This document shows, piece by piece, positions 21,011 to 21,871 of a stretch of DNA of 21,871 nt. Location of the stretch: positions 1-21,871 of the IMG/VR virus record IMGVR_UViG_3300018414_000016; one strand, given 5' to 3'. The position numbers and the translations under genes are program-made. The notes under the pieces are model-generated. The model had not been told where the DNA came from. It ran no database searches and saw nothing but the letters and a program-made list of their open reading frames with translations. Numbering within the stretch: the stretch's first letter is position 1; each line of letters starts with the position of its first letter. The DNA is from a virus.

Positions 21011-21148
21011 TTAAAACAAATAATCAACAACACACAATCCCAGCAAGGTTGCCATGAAAGCTAAATGACAAGCCATCCTGTCAGCGCCATATTCATCTAT
21101 TGTAAGCGCCAGAGCAGAGCGAAGCCGTTCTATAAGTGATGTTTTCAT
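21011..21148 (-). CDS. Small putative membrane protein, 45 aa
   Basis: ATG at 21148 is preceded by AAGGAATGATAATC, a good ribosome site that overlaps the stop codon of the preceding gene. The protein has a basic/charged N-terminus (MKTSLIERLRSALALTIDE), then a hydrophobic C-terminal segment (LAFMATLLGLCVVDYLF) long enough for one membrane helix. The terminator at 20952-20979 follows. Compact operon position and ribosome site support a real gene. Function unknown; small inner-membrane proteins of phages often affect host physiology or lysis, but nothing here decides. Confidence 0.65.
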   Translation of the reverse strand: MKTSLIERLRSALALTIDEYGADRMACHLAFMATLLGLCVVDYLF

Positions 21149-21153
21149 GATTA

Positions 21154-21276
21154 TCATTCCTTGACAATACTTTTATATAAATAACATACCTCTCTAACTG
21201 ACCTTGCACCAAAAACTGTGTCTCCTGTAGTCAGCCACCACAAACCTCTACTGTACCAGATATAAACATTACTCAT
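21154..21276 (-). CDS. Small protein, 40 aa, coupled to upstream gene
   Basis: The ATG at 21276 overlaps the TGA of the upstream zinc-binding gene (ATGA), with AAGGGA upstream, implying translational coupling. The product MSNVYIWYSRGLWWLTTGDT continues to ...VCYLYKSIVKE. It is aromatic-rich with a basic second half. Its stop lies six bases before the next start. Too small for family recognition; the tight arrangement is the evidence that it is translated. Confidence 0.55.
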   Translation of the reverse strand: MSNVYIWYSRGLWWLTTGDTVFGARSVREVCYLYKSIVKE

Positions 21277-21593
21277 TTTACGATAATCCCTTGTTCAGAA
21301 TAGTGTGCAATCATTTCTAAAACACTAATACCAAGTTTACGCAACAATTCAATAGTGTTTTGAGCATCTTTAACAGCTTGCAATTTCTTGTTTTGTTCCT
21401 CGACAGCTAATAGACGTTCCCCACATCCTTCGGCACATTGTAATTTCCAGTGAGTGCGAGTGTATTGCTTACCAGACCATTCGCCATGACCAACACTTGT
21501 ATGCGAGTGCAATTGTACCTTGTCACCAACATTTATAGGCGCTTTGCAGAGCCAGCATTTGCAAGCTTTCTTAGCTACTATTAACTTTCCCAT
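21273..21593 (-). CDS. Small zinc-finger-like protein, 106 aa
   Basis: The frame is open from an ATG at 21626, but the ATG at 21593 is preceded by TTGGAGAAAATC and gives MGKLIVAKKACKCWLCKAPI, a sensible start. Cys/His residues CKCWLC (about 11-16), HSH near 29-31 and CAEGC near 53-57 could bind one zinc ion in a treble-clef or PARP-type arrangement (CWLCKAPINVGDKV resembles such fingers). A helical C-terminal half follows (LLAVEEQNKKLQAVKDAQN). Likely nucleic-acid binding; the specific role is unknown. First complete gene of the minus-strand operon at the right edge. Confidence 0.72.
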   Translation of the reverse strand: MGKLIVAKKACKCWLCKAPINVGDKVQLHSHTSVGHGEWSGKQYTRTHWKLQCAEGCGERLLAVEEQNKKLQAVKDAQNTIELLRKLGISVLEMIAHYSEQGIIVK

Positions 21594-21647
21594 GATTTTC
21601 TCCAAAATTTGACAGCCTGAACACATTGTAATTGATTGACCTGATAA

Positions 21648-21871
21648 TTAGTGTTTAAACCTATAGGAACGGTTAGAAATAAGCCATTGTTTCAACGCTC
21701 TGGACTTATAAGTGCAACCTTGCAAAAATTCTGCTCTTTCTTGTAATTCATCGTTTTTCTCAGCAGACAAAGCTTTGAAAATGCTGACAGTCCACATATC
21801 TAGCCATTGGTATGAGTAAGTACCATTTTCACGAAGGATTTTTCTTGCTGCCAGATATTCAATTTTGTTCA
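21648..21871 (-). CDS. Unknown helical protein, start at or beyond the window edge
   Basis: A minus-strand frame enters at the right edge and stops at TAA 21648. The first bases read TG-AAC-AAA-ATT, so an ATG straddling the edge is possible, giving a protein of about 74 residues (NKIEYLAARKILRENGTYSY...). It is basic and aromatic (RALKQWLISNRSYRFKH at the end). The next gene's ribosome site is 40 to 50 bases downstream. It is likely part of the same operon as the small proteins to its left. No family recognised. Confidence 0.6.
   Translation of the reverse strand, partial: NKIEYLAARKILRENGTYSYQWLDMWTVSIFKALSAEKNDELQERAEFLQGCTYKSRALKQWLISNRSYRFKH

Overview
The window is a piece of a tailed double-stranded DNA bacteriophage genome (Caudoviricetes), AT-rich and densely packed. 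Virion genes and their order are those of a lambda-type capsid module: candidate small terminase, large terminase, portal, S49-type head protease, scaffold-like coiled coil, gpD-like decoration protein, gpE-like major capsid protein, connector-type proteins and a fibre protein with collagen-like repeats. No integrase, repressor or host gene is visible. Several promoters match the bacterial sigma-70 consensus (TTGACA, 17 bases, TATAAT or close), so host RNA polymerase in a bacterium with standard sigma-70 promoters is the likely transcriber. The host species cannot be named from this sequence.

Layout. Positions 1-9250 (minus strand, read right to left) hold terL, portal, protease, scaffold, decoration, capsid, two small head/neck proteins, a small structural protein and the fibre gene, which runs off the left edge. 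terL is not one open frame: its 491-residue protein is split over three exons (9250-9110, 8864-8751, 8492-7272) by two short ORF-less introns of 245 and 258 nt. Both have group I-type ends (exon ends in U, intron ends in G, guide pairing with a U.G at the splice site), and they share sequence and covarying hairpins. The first interrupts the Walker A loop of the ATPase. A free-standing HNH-AP2 endonuclease gene (9322-10035) lies next to terL on the other strand. Positions 10115-11011 are a minus-strand unit with a candidate small terminase, a tRNA-Asn directly behind it, a small ORF and a terminator.

Positions 11050-13190 are a plus-strand operon from a promoter divergent to the previous one: two small proteins (one a zinc ribbon), a PhoH-like ATPase and a ClpP-like protease, closed by a terminator; an unknown 90-residue gene follows. 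Positions 13500-15848 (minus) contain an HNH-AP2 gene plus a small protein behind a promoter with a perfect palindrome between -10 and -35, and a 409-residue protein with a His/Lys-rich linker and a strong internal start site.

Positions 15915-19716 (plus) are an RNA-repair-like operon: T4 Rnl1-type RNA ligase, D12-class adenine methyltransferase, T4-type polynucleotide kinase/phosphatase, a third HNH-AP2 endonuclease wedged in with overlaps on both sides, and a protein with a nucleotidyltransferase signature. Positions 19717-20960 are mostly non-coding and rich in palindromes and diverged repeats. Positions 20952-21871 hold a minus-strand operon of small proteins, two of them only 40 and 45 residues, ending in a strong hairpin terminator.

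The main result is the doubly split terminase gene with two sister introns, in a region carrying three related HNH-AP2 endonucleases. Together they point to heavy colonisation by homing elements.
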